In this document: positions 25,225 through 32,304 of the stretch, one piece after another
Position numbering within the stretch: the first letter of the stretch is position 1
Layout of the letters: each line of letters starts with the position of its first letter
Assembly (NCBI GenBank): GCA_019747905.1
Contig: JAIEQG010000121.1
Span: 1 to 44,996, forward strand
DNA: 44,996 nucleotides
Source of the DNA: Burkholderiales bacterium
GTDB lineage: Bacteria > Pseudomonadota > Gammaproteobacteria > Burkholderiales > Ga0077523
Reading direction: 5' to 3'
Notes under the pieces: generated by a model
Told to the model about the DNA's origin: nothing
The model's database searches: none
What the model saw: only the letters and a program-made list of their open reading frames with translations
Position numbers and translations under genes: made by a program

Positions 25225-25617
25225 ATGAGCACCAACGTCGGCATCGTCATCGTCTCCCACTCGCCTGACGTCGCGAAAGGCGCCGCCGACATGGTCCGCC
25301 AGATGGTCGGCGACGACGTGCCGCTCGCATGGTGCGGCGGTGCTCCGGGCGGCGGACTCGGCACCAGTGTCGAGGCGATCATGGCCGCGATCGATCGCGC
25401 CTGGTCGGAGGCGGGTGTCGCGATCCTCGTGGACCTCGGGGGTGCCGAAACCAACAGCGAGATGGCGATCGAGATGCTGCCGGACGAGCGGCGTGATCGC
25501 GTGGTGATCTGCAATGCACCGGTGGTCGAAGGTGCCGTCATGGCCGGGACCGAGGCCTCGGCCGGATCCCCGCTCGAGCATGTGCGGCGTACTGCCGAAG
25601 AACTGCGCGCCGCCTGA
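25225..25617 (+). CDS. dhaM: DhaM, EIIA(Man)-like phosphocarrier for dihydroxyacetone kinase
   Basis: A 130-residue single-domain DhaM. The phospho-histidine is His12 in VIVSHSPDVAKG, and GAPGGGLGTSVEAI and LVDLGGAETNSEM match the EIIA-Man fold. E. coli DhaM carries HPr-like and EI-like domains behind this one; here those functions are separate genes immediately downstream. It receives phosphate from HPr and rephosphorylates the ADP on DhaL. The start lies 25 bases after the end of repeat copy F and has GGAGAG before it. Confidence 0.93.
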   Translation: MSTNVGIVIVSHSPDVAKGAADMVRQMVGDDVPLAWCGGAPGGGLGTSVEAIMAAIDRAWSEAGVAILVDLGGAETNSEMAIEMLPDERRDRVVICNAPVVEGAVMAGTEASAGSPLEHVRRTAEELRAA

Positions 25618-25630
25618 GAGGAAACACGAG

Positions 25631-25912
25631 ATGTCCGCAACCGCCCAGTCGAGCGTCGTGATCGAGCATGAAGTCGGGCTGCACGCACGGCCGTCGGTCA
25701 AGCTCACCCAGCTCGCCAAGAGCTTCCAGTCGCGCATCGAGATCGCGACCGCAGCCGAGGGACCTTGGATCGACGCGAAGAGCATCGTGAAGGTGATGGG
25801 CAGCAAGACGCCGAAGGGGGCGCTGCTGCACGTCCGTGCCGAGGGCGAGGACGCCGAGACCGCCGTCCAGGCGATCGTCGCGCTGGTCGAGCGCGATTTC
25901 GAAACGGCCTGA
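25631..25912 (+). CDS. HPr family phosphocarrier
   Basis: A 93-residue HPr. The phospho-acceptor is His18 in EVGLHARPSVKL, and Ser51 in DAKSIVKVMG occupies the place of the regulatory serine. The C-terminus (GEDAETAVQAIVALVERDF) is standard. It passes phosphate from enzyme I to DhaM. It sits 13 bases after dhaM and two bases before the enzyme I gene. I leave the symbol empty because a separate housekeeping ptsH may exist elsewhere; this copy looks dedicated to the dihydroxyacetone relay. Confidence 0.94.
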   Translation: MSATAQSSVVIEHEVGLHARPSVKLTQLAKSFQSRIEIATAAEGPWIDAKSIVKVMGSKTPKGALLHVRAEGEDAETAVQAIVALVERDFETA

Positions 25913-25914
25913 AC

Positions 25915-27489
25915 GTGCTGGAACTCGTCGGTACGCCCGCTGCGCCCGGCATGGCTGCGGGTCCGGTCGTTCGGTTGGGCAGTGCGCGCAGGCGCTCCCG
26001 GGTGCGCCGTGCAGCGTCGGATGAACAGTCCGGGATCGCTGGGGCGATCGCCGCCGCGCAGGCCGCGCTGGCTGCGCTGATGGAGTCGGTCGGCGACGAC
26101 GAGGCCGCCGGCATCCTGGCCTTCCAGATGGCGCTGCTCGAGGACGACGAGATCACTCGACCGGTGGCCGAGGGCATTGCCGGCGGTGCGACGGCCGATG
26201 CCGCCTGGTCGAACGTGATGAGCGCGCTCATCGCCGACTACGAATCGTCGGACGATGCCTACTTTCGCGGCCGTGCTGCCGACCTGACGGATCTGCGCGA
26301 ACGGGTGCTGGACGCGCTCGCCGGAACGGATGCGCAGATCATCGCGCCGGGCAGCATCGTCGTCGCCGAGGATCTCGCGCCGTCACGCTTCCTCGCGACG
26401 GACTGGAGCGGTGGCGGCCTGGTGCTGCAGCGGGGCGGGACCACCAGCCACGTGGCGATACTCGCGCGCTCCCGCGGCGTGCCGCTGCTCGTGGGTGTCG
26501 GCGCCATCGATCTTGACGATGCGACGGAGGCGCTGCTCGACTCGCACGAAGGCCTGCTGGTCATCGACCCCGACACTGCGGCGCGCGAACGCTTCGAGCG
26601 CCGTCGCACCGCCCATGAGGACCGTGCGCGGGCCGACCGCCTGCACCTCGCGAGCGAAGCCAGGACCGCCGGTGGAGCGCGCGTGCGCGTCATGATCAAC
26701 GTTGCCCGTCCCGAGGAGCTGGACGCGATCGATCCGGCGCACGTCGACGGCATCGGGCTGGTACGCACCGAGTTCCTGTTTCACGATCGCCGCGAGTTGC
26801 CGTCGGAGGAGGAGCAGTACCGGGTCTACCGGCGCATCGCGGAATGGGCGCAGGGCCGCCCGGTGACCATCCGTACGCTGGATGCCGGCGGAGACAAGCC
26901 GATTCCGGGTCTGACGCGGGACGGCGAAAGCAATCCGTTCCTCGGCGTGCGCGGCGTACGCCTGTCGCTCGAACGACCGGACGTGCTCGAGGTGCAGTTG
27001 CGCGCGCTGGCGCGAGCCGCGGTGGTCGGCAATGTGAAGGTCATGGTGCCCATGGTCGCGGTGCCGCGCGAGCTCGATCGCGTGCGCGAACTGCTGGGCA
27101 AGGTAGTGCGCGACCTGAACGCGGCAGGGGTAGAAGCGGCACTGCCGCCGCTGGGCATGATGGTGGAAGTGCCCGCGGCTGCGCTCGCCGTCGAGTGCTT
27201 CGATACCGAGTTCTACTCCATCGGCAGCAACGACCTGCTGCAGTACCTGATGGCGGCAAGCCGCGACGAACCGGCCCTGGCCACGCTGTCGAAGCCGGGG
27301 CCCGCGTTCTGGCGCGTGCTGCGCGAGCTGTGCGAATACGGCGATGCTCATGGTCGCGAGGTCAGTCTGTGCGGCGATCTCGCGAGCGATGTCGGCGCGA
27401 TTCCCGAGTTGATCGGCAGCGGCTTGCGGACTCTGTCGGTCGCCCAGGCCACGCTCGCTGCCGTGAAGGCGGCCGTCAGCCGTGTCTGA
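25915..27489 (+). CDS. PTS enzyme I (PEP-protein phosphotransferase)
   Basis: A 524-residue enzyme I, shorter than the 575 residues of E. coli PtsI. The phospho-histidine is His179 in GGTTSHVAILARS. PEP-site features are GLVRTEFLF, TLDAGGDKPIPG and NPFLGVRGVR, and Cys486 in SLCGDLASD matches catalytic Cys502. The start is a GTG two bases after the HPr stop; the protein then reads LELVGTPAAPGMAAGPV, the usual opening. It takes phosphate from PEP and loads HPr. The next gene overlaps it by eight bases. Confidence 0.94.
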   Translation: MLELVGTPAAPGMAAGPVVRLGSARRRSRVRRAASDEQSGIAGAIAAAQAALAALMESVGDDEAAGILAFQMALLEDDEITRPVAEGIAGGATADAAWSNVMSALIADYESSDDAYFRGRAADLTDLRERVLDALAGTDAQIIAPGSIVVAEDLAPSRFLATDWSGGGLVLQRGGTTSHVAILARSRGVPLLVGVGAIDLDDATEALLDSHEGLLVIDPDTAARERFERRRTAHEDRARADRLHLASEARTAGGARVRVMINVARPEELDAIDPAHVDGIGLVRTEFLFHDRRELPSEEEQYRVYRRIAEWAQGRPVTIRTLDAGGDKPIPGLTRDGESNPFLGVRGVRLSLERPDVLEVQLRALARAAVVGNVKVMVPMVAVPRELDRVRELLGKVVRDLNAAGVEAALPPLGMMVEVPAAALAVECFDTEFYSIGSNDLLQYLMAASRDEPALATLSKPGPAFWRVLRELCEYGDAHGREVSLCGDLASDVGAIPELIGSGLRTLSVAQATLAAVKAAVSRV

Positions 27490-27901
27490 GGCCGTGGCCA
27501 AACCCGAGGTGCTGCAGGCGCGGGTTGCCGCGTACAAGGCGATCCTGCAGGAAGTGCTGGATGCCCGCCCGTCGGGCATGCGCCAGCGGCTGGCGGAGGT
27601 GCTCGGCAAGAACCGCAGCTTCATCTCGCAGATTTCCAACCCGGCGTACGCCGTTCCGATTCCGGTACAGCACGTGGAGCGCATCGTGGAGGTCTGCCAT
27701 TTCTCGCCGCGCGAGAAGGAGCGCTTCCTCACCGCCTATCGCAAGGCCCATCCGCGGCGGCTCCAGATACTCAAGGACGAACTGCAACGGACTCACACGA
27801 TCACCTTGCCGGATCTCGGGTCGGATGCGCGCAATGGCCAGCTCGATGCGATCGTGACGGCGTTCGCGGAGCAGGTGGCGCGGTTGCTCAGGGATACGTA
27901 G
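27482..27901 (+). CDS. Small helix-turn-helix protein inside the dihydroxyacetone operon
   Basis: A 139-residue protein starting at GTG within the end of the enzyme I gene (eight-base overlap). Residues about 30-70 look like an XRE-type helix-turn-helix: GMRQRLAEVLGKNRSFISQI, then PIPVQHVERIVEVCHFSP. After it come a basic stretch (AYRKAHPRRLQILKDEL) and a helical C-terminus (LDAIVTAFAEQVARLL). It resembles neither DhaR nor DhaQ/DhaS, the known regulators of dha genes. It could control the operon, perhaps by touching DhaK or DhaL, but this is a guess from position. I do not recognise the family. Confidence 0.78.
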   Translation: MSEAVAKPEVLQARVAAYKAILQEVLDARPSGMRQRLAEVLGKNRSFISQISNPAYAVPIPVQHVERIVEVCHFSPREKERFLTAYRKAHPRRLQILKDELQRTHTITLPDLGSDARNGQLDAIVTAFAEQVARLLRDT

Positions 27902-27923
27902 TCAACGACGACGGAGGACCAGC

Positions 27924-28913
27924 ATGAAGAAACTGATCAACGCGGTCGACGCGGTGCTCACCGAGAGCCTGGCCGGCTTCTGCACAGCTCACGCGGATAT
28001 CGTGGTCGCGGGCGAGGATGGGAAGTTCGTGCAGCGTGCGCGGCTCAAGGCCGGCAAGGTCGGGCTGGTGTCCGGCGGTGGTTCGGGGCACGAGCCGCTG
28101 CACGCGGGTTTCGTCGGCCACGGCATGCTCGATGCAGCTTGCCCCGGGCAGGTGTTCACCTCGCCCACACCAGACCAGATGTTGGCTGCCGCCGTCGCGG
28201 TCGATACCGGCGGTGGCGTTCTTTTCATCGTGAAGAACTACGAAGGCGACGTCATGAACTTCGACATGGCGAAGGAGATGGCCGGTGGCAAAGTTGCCAC
28301 CGTCATCACCAACGACGACGTCGCCGTCGCGAACTCGACCTGGTCCACCGGACGGCGCGGCGTAGCCGGCACGATGATCGTCGAGAAGATGGTGGGCGCG
28401 GCGGCGGAGCAGGGCGGGAACCTCGCCGCGTTGCAGGCGCTGGGGGAACGGGTGAATTCCCGCACCCGGTCGATGGGTGTGGCCTTGACGAGTTGCACCG
28501 TCCCCGCGGCCGGCAAGCCCACGTTCGACATCGGTCCGGATGAAATGGAGATGGGCGTCGGAATCCATGGCGAGCCAGGGCGCCGGCGCGTGAAGCTGCA
28601 GTCGGCCGACGCCATCGCCAAGGAGATGGTGGACGCGATCGTGGCCGACCTCGGCGCAGCTGCGAAGGGCGAAGCGCTGCTGCTGGTGAACGGCTTCGGC
28701 GGGACGCCGCTGATGGAGTTGTATCTCGTCTACCACGCGGCGTCGAAGTTGCTGGCACCGGCCGGCGTGAAAGTGGTGCGGTCCCTGGTGGGCAACTACG
28801 TGACGTCGCTCGACATGGCGGGGTGCTCGATCACGGTGACGATGCTGGATGCGGAGTCGAAGGCGCTGTGGGATGCGCCGGTGCATACGGCGGCGCTGCG
28901 GTGGGGGGTGTAG
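27924..28913 (+). CDS. dhaK: DhaK, dihydroxyacetone-binding kinase subunit
   Basis: A 329-residue DhaK. His215 in GVGIHGEPG is the residue that binds dihydroxyacetone covalently (His218 in E. coli), and VSGGGSGHEPLHAGFVG holds the second active-site histidine. The segment FIVKNYEGDVMNFDMAKEMA and the C-terminal YHAASKLLAPAG complete the fold. There is no fused DhaL domain. DhaK presents the substrate to DhaL-ADP-phosphate, giving dihydroxyacetone phosphate for glycolysis. GGAGGA lies before the ATG. It is the last gene of the operon; a dense repeat block follows. Confidence 0.96.
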   Translation: MKKLINAVDAVLTESLAGFCTAHADIVVAGEDGKFVQRARLKAGKVGLVSGGGSGHEPLHAGFVGHGMLDAACPGQVFTSPTPDQMLAAAVAVDTGGGVLFIVKNYEGDVMNFDMAKEMAGGKVATVITNDDVAVANSTWSTGRRGVAGTMIVEKMVGAAAEQGGNLAALQALGERVNSRTRSMGVALTSCTVPAAGKPTFDIGPDEMEMGVGIHGEPGRRRVKLQSADAIAKEMVDAIVADLGAAAKGEALLLVNGFGGTPLMELYLVYHAASKLLAPAGVKVVRSLVGNYVTSLDMAGCSITVTMLDAESKALWDAPVHTAALRWGV

Positions 28914-28930
28914 CAAGAGGCATCGCGCGC

Positions 28931-29142
28931 CCCCATCCCGACCTTCCCCCAGCAAAGCTGGGGGAAGGAGCCGTACGTCCCCTCCCCCGGCACCGCCGGG
29001 GGAGGGCGGAGGGAGGGGGAAAGCGCAGCGCCGGCACCGCCGGGGGAGGGCGGAGGGAGGGGGCAGCGCAGCGCCGGCACCGCCGGGGGAGGGCGGGGGG
29101 AGGGGGCAGCGCACCGCCGGGGGAGGGTCAGGGTGGGGGCAG
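28931..29142. repeat. GC-rich palindrome block with local tandem amplification, copy G
   Basis: It starts like other copies: CCCCCATCCCGACC, hairpin TCCCCCAGCAAAGCTGGGGG and a GTACGTCCC linker. The second hairpin unit is then repeated. CCGGCACCGCCGGGGGAGGG starts at 28987, 29031 and 29074 (periods 44 and 43), each followed by CGGAGGGAGGGGG-like and AGCGCAGCG spacers. A fourth, shortened unit begins at 29112. The block ends GAGGGTCAGGGTGGGGGC, and its last bases are coding for the downstream minus-strand gene. Confidence 0.88.
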
Positions 29143-29823
29143 GATCCCGAGCAGATCGTCCACGCCCATCACCGTGCAATAGATGTTGTTGATGATCTCG
29201 AGCTCCTTCCTGTGGAGTTCGTCGGTCGCAGCCGCGCAACAGTCGTCCAGCACCACCACGCGGAAGCTCTCGTCGGCCAGGCTCCGCACCGTCGACGATA
29301 CGCATTGATCCGTGAAGATGCCCACGCATACGACGTTGCGGATGCCGACGTTGTGCAGCAGCAGCCGCAGGTTGGTTCCGGTGAGCGCGCTGTCGGTGGT
29401 CTTGGTCACCACGATCTCGTCCTCCTGCGGCGCCAGCGCGTCGACGATGAACGACGGCGCGGTTTCCTTCGGCAGCAGCAGATTGTTGAAGCCGGGTAGC
29501 TTCTGCGACAACGATCGGTCGCGGCCGTCGCGAGTCAGACACGCGATGCGAGCGAAGAAAACTTCGATGCCGCGCTTGCGGAATTCGTCCAGGACGCGGC
29601 CGATGTTCGGAACGACGATGCCATGCATCCGATCGTGGAACGGCGTCCATCGATCGAAGTGCACCTGCTCGGCCGGCGTCAGTTGCGAGCGGTCGGGTCG
29701 CGCGAGATACGTATTCTGGACGTCGATCACCAGCAACGCCGTCTCCTTCGGATCGAGCACGGGATCGTCGGGCTCCGGCATGGTTTCATAGTAGAGCGAG
29801 CGGTAGGCGGTCTTCCAGTTCAT
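29128..29823 (-). CDS. Isochorismatase-like cysteine hydrolase
   Basis: A 231-residue hydrolase of the isochorismatase/nicotinamidase superfamily. The catalytic triad is visible: Asp in LLVIDVQNTYLA, Lys in VVTKTTDSALTGT and Cys in GIFTDQCVSST. It could hydrolyse an amide, such as a biuret-, ureidoacrylate- or nicotinamide-like compound; the substrate is not deducible. The last codons and TGA stop (LPPP then stop) lie inside the terminal part of repeat copy G, so the repeat has become the 3' end of the gene. It faces the end of dhaK convergently. Confidence 0.9.
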   Translation of the reverse strand: MNWKTAYRSLYYETMPEPDDPVLDPKETALLVIDVQNTYLARPDRSQLTPAEQVHFDRWTPFHDRMHGIVVPNIGRVLDEFRKRGIEVFFARIACLTRDGRDRSLSQKLPGFNNLLLPKETAPSFIVDALAPQEDEIVVTKTTDSALTGTNLRLLLHNVGIRNVVCVGIFTDQCVSSTVRSLADESFRVVVLDDCCAAATDELHRKELEIINNIYCTVMGVDDLLGILPPP

Positions 29824-29955
29824 GAGTTCCTCGAGGGTCGACAGCGACGGCGTGTCGCGCCACGGCGACGTCGTCGCAACCGCGAGACACTAGCGGAAAT
29901 CCGATGTCTGCGCGATGCTGGGTGCGCCCGAAGTCTCGTCGATAGGGAGAACATC

Positions 29956-31236
29956 GTGAAGCCGAACCGAATTCTCATCGCACTCGCGAGTGCTTTCGTC
30001 GCAGTGCCGGCCACTGCGCAGACCGTGAGCGATCCGAACCTCGTAGTGACACCGTATCTCACCGGTTTGTCGGAACCGACCGGGATGGTGTTCTCCGGCG
30101 CCGGCGAAGGATTCGTCATCGAGAAGGCGACGGGACAGGTGAAGCGCTTCGACGGCGGCGTGCTGTCCGCCGCGCCCGTCCTCGATCTCGCCGTCAACGC
30201 CGACTCCGAACGCGGGCTGCTCGGCATCGCGCTCGATCCCGATTTCGCGAACAATGGCTACACGTATCTGTACTACAGCTCCAATGACCAGCCAGGCGCC
30301 GTGGACGGTGGCACGTGGGTCGACAACCGCGTCGTGCGCTACCAATGGGACGGCTCGGCTCTCGTGGGCGCCGGGCTGTCACGCACCTTCGGCGCGGCGT
30401 CGGACGGGCAGGCGACCGGCCCGAACCACGATGGCGGGCCGCTCGTGTTCGGTCCGGACGGCAAGCTCTACGGAGCGACCGGCGACCTCAATCGGAGCGC
30501 ACTCGAGCAAAACAGCAGCACCACTGTGAGCTCCAACGTGGGCGGCATCTATCGGCTCAACACGGATCTCACGCCAGGAACCGGCAATCCGTTCGGCGGT
30601 GCCCAGGCGCCGTTCTACGCCTATGGCGTGCGCAACTCGTTCGGACTGGCGTTCGATCCGGTGACGGAAAATCTCTGGGATACGGAGAACGGGCCCGGAT
30701 CCTTCGACGAGATCAATCTGGTCGCGAGCGGTTTCAACAGCGGGTGGACGCAGATCATGGGCCCCGACAGCGAGGACCCGCAGGACGTCGATGATCTCGT
30801 GGCACTGCCGGGCTCGGCATACAGCGATCCCGAGTTCTCGTTCCTCAGGCCGATCGGCATCACCGCCCTGCAGTTTCTGCACGGCTCTTCCTGGGGCAGC
30901 AGCTACGATGACGCGGTCATCGTGGGCGACAACAACACCGGCCGCCTGTTTCTCCTCCGGTTGAACGCGACCCGCACGGGCTTCGTCCTCGGCGGTGATC
31001 TCGCGGACCTCGTTGCGGACACCACCGCAGAGCGCAACTCGCTCTCGTTCGGTACCGACTTCAACGTGGTGACCGGTCTGCAGCAAGGCGCGGACGGTGC
31101 CTTGTACGTGGTCGCGCTGGGCGACGGCACCGTCTACCGGATTGCGCCCGTGCCCGAACCGACTACCTGGACGACGCTCGCGATGGGGCTCGGCCTGCTG
31201 GGGTTCATGCACTTGCGCAGGCGTCGGTCCGCGTAG
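29956..31236 (+). CDS. Secreted sugar-dehydrogenase-like beta-propeller protein with PEP-CTERM anchor
   Basis: A 426-residue exported protein. The GTG at 29956 follows GGGAGA and begins a signal peptide (KPNRILIALASAFVAVPATA). The body matches the glucose/sorbosone dehydrogenase propeller family: SERGLLGIALDPDFANNGY, NHDGGPLVFGPDGKLYGATG, YGVRNSFGLAFDP and ENGPGSFDEINL. Such enzymes usually bind PQQ; I cannot confirm all cofactor residues. The C-terminus is a PEP-CTERM signal, VPEPTTWTTLAMGLGLLGFM followed by LRRRRSA. The protein should therefore be handled by an exosortase and placed at the cell surface or in extracellular matrix. It is the second PEP-CTERM protein of the window. Confidence 0.9.
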   Translation: MKPNRILIALASAFVAVPATAQTVSDPNLVVTPYLTGLSEPTGMVFSGAGEGFVIEKATGQVKRFDGGVLSAAPVLDLAVNADSERGLLGIALDPDFANNGYTYLYYSSNDQPGAVDGGTWVDNRVVRYQWDGSALVGAGLSRTFGAASDGQATGPNHDGGPLVFGPDGKLYGATGDLNRSALEQNSSTTVSSNVGGIYRLNTDLTPGTGNPFGGAQAPFYAYGVRNSFGLAFDPVTENLWDTENGPGSFDEINLVASGFNSGWTQIMGPDSEDPQDVDDLVALPGSAYSDPEFSFLRPIGITALQFLHGSSWGSSYDDAVIVGDNNTGRLFLLRLNATRTGFVLGGDLADLVADTTAERNSLSFGTDFNVVTGLQQGADGALYVVALGDGTVYRIAPVPEPTTWTTLAMGLGLLGFMHLRRRRSA

Positions 31237-31406
31237 CAAGTCGAGGGCGTCGGGGCAGCGACGCGAAAGATGCCGGCCACGCCCTTGGCCGCAAGGAACT
31301 TCGCGCGGCCGACGCCCATGCCCGGTTCGACGCTCGCATAGCGCTGGTCGTCCTTGCCTAACTTCGACTTTCGTTTCGTGGTGGCGGCTGACGCCAGACG
31401 GTCTGG

Positions 31407-32255
31407 TCAGGCGAGCCCGAACGCAGCCAGGATGTCCTGCCGGTGCTTGTCGTAGTCCACGTTGAGGGCCTTGATCGGGCCGCCGGAGAGATTGTCGACG
31501 ACCACCCGCGTCGGACGCTTCCCGGCGGGCAGCTTCACGACTTCGAGAATCGCATCGGCCACATCCTGGGGCTTGGGTGCCTGCGGGCTCGAGAAGAGCT
31601 GGCCGAGGCTTTCTCCCATCTTCTGCGGAATCTGCGCGACGGGGCCGTAGCTTTCGGCTCGCGCCGGATCGTTCGCATACAACCCGTTGTCGCCGACCTT
31701 CGTCGGAAAGGCGCCGGGTTCGATCAATACGACGTCGATACCGAGCCATTTCACCTCGTCGCGCAGCGCCTCACCGAGCGCCTCCAGCGCGTACTTGGTC
31801 GCGGAGTAGGTACCCAGCGTCGGCAGCGACACGCGGCCCACGATGCTCGAGACATTCACGATCAGGCCCGAGCGCTTCGCACGCATGTGCGGCAGGACGG
31901 CACGGTTGAGCCGCAGCGGTCCGAAGACGTTGGTCTCGAACAGCGACTTGGTCTCGTCGAGGCGATAGGCCTCCTGGATGCCCATGGAGAAGCGGCCGGC
32001 GTTGTTTACCAGCACGTCGATGGCACCGCCGGTCCGCTTGGCGATGTCGGCAATGGCCGCCTCGACGGAGGCGTCGCTCGTCACGTCCAGTTCGACCACC
32101 TGCACGTTCGGGATCTTCGCGAGGTCCGCGGCGGCGGTGGCATTGCGCCCCTTGATGTCGCGCACGGTCGCGAAGACGGTGTGACCATTGCTGGCCAGAG
32201 TGCGTACGGTGAGTTGGCCGAAGCCGCTGCTGGTGCCGGTGACGATGACGTTCAC
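31407..32255 (-). CDS. Short-chain dehydrogenase/reductase
   Basis: A 282-residue classical SDR. The nucleotide motif is IVTGTSSGFGQLT, the structural motif VNNAGRF, and the catalytic Ser-Tyr-Lys set is in VSSIVGR and YSATKYALE. The N-terminus lacks the usual 5-10 residues before the first strand. It would use NAD(P)H on an alcohol or carbonyl. The start is 50 bases from the end of the CurA-like reductase on the same strand, so the two probably form an operon. Confidence 0.92.
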   Translation of the reverse strand: MNVIVTGTSSGFGQLTVRTLASNGHTVFATVRDIKGRNATAAADLAKIPNVQVVELDVTSDASVEAAIADIAKRTGGAIDVLVNNAGRFSMGIQEAYRLDETKSLFETNVFGPLRLNRAVLPHMRAKRSGLIVNVSSIVGRVSLPTLGTYSATKYALEALGEALRDEVKWLGIDVVLIEPGAFPTKVGDNGLYANDPARAESYGPVAQIPQKMGESLGQLFSSPQAPKPQDVADAILEVVKLPAGKRPTRVVVDNLSGGPIKALNVDYDKHRQDILAAFGLA

Positions 32256-32304
32256 GAACTTTTCCTCTCTCGATGCGGTTGAAGTGGCGCGCGCAGTGCG
32301 CCGG

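Noticed and set aside
28931..29142. Rho-independent terminator after dhaK
   Set aside because: Strong hairpins are present but no T-tract follows any of them; the block is better described as a repeat family, though it may still affect transcription ends.
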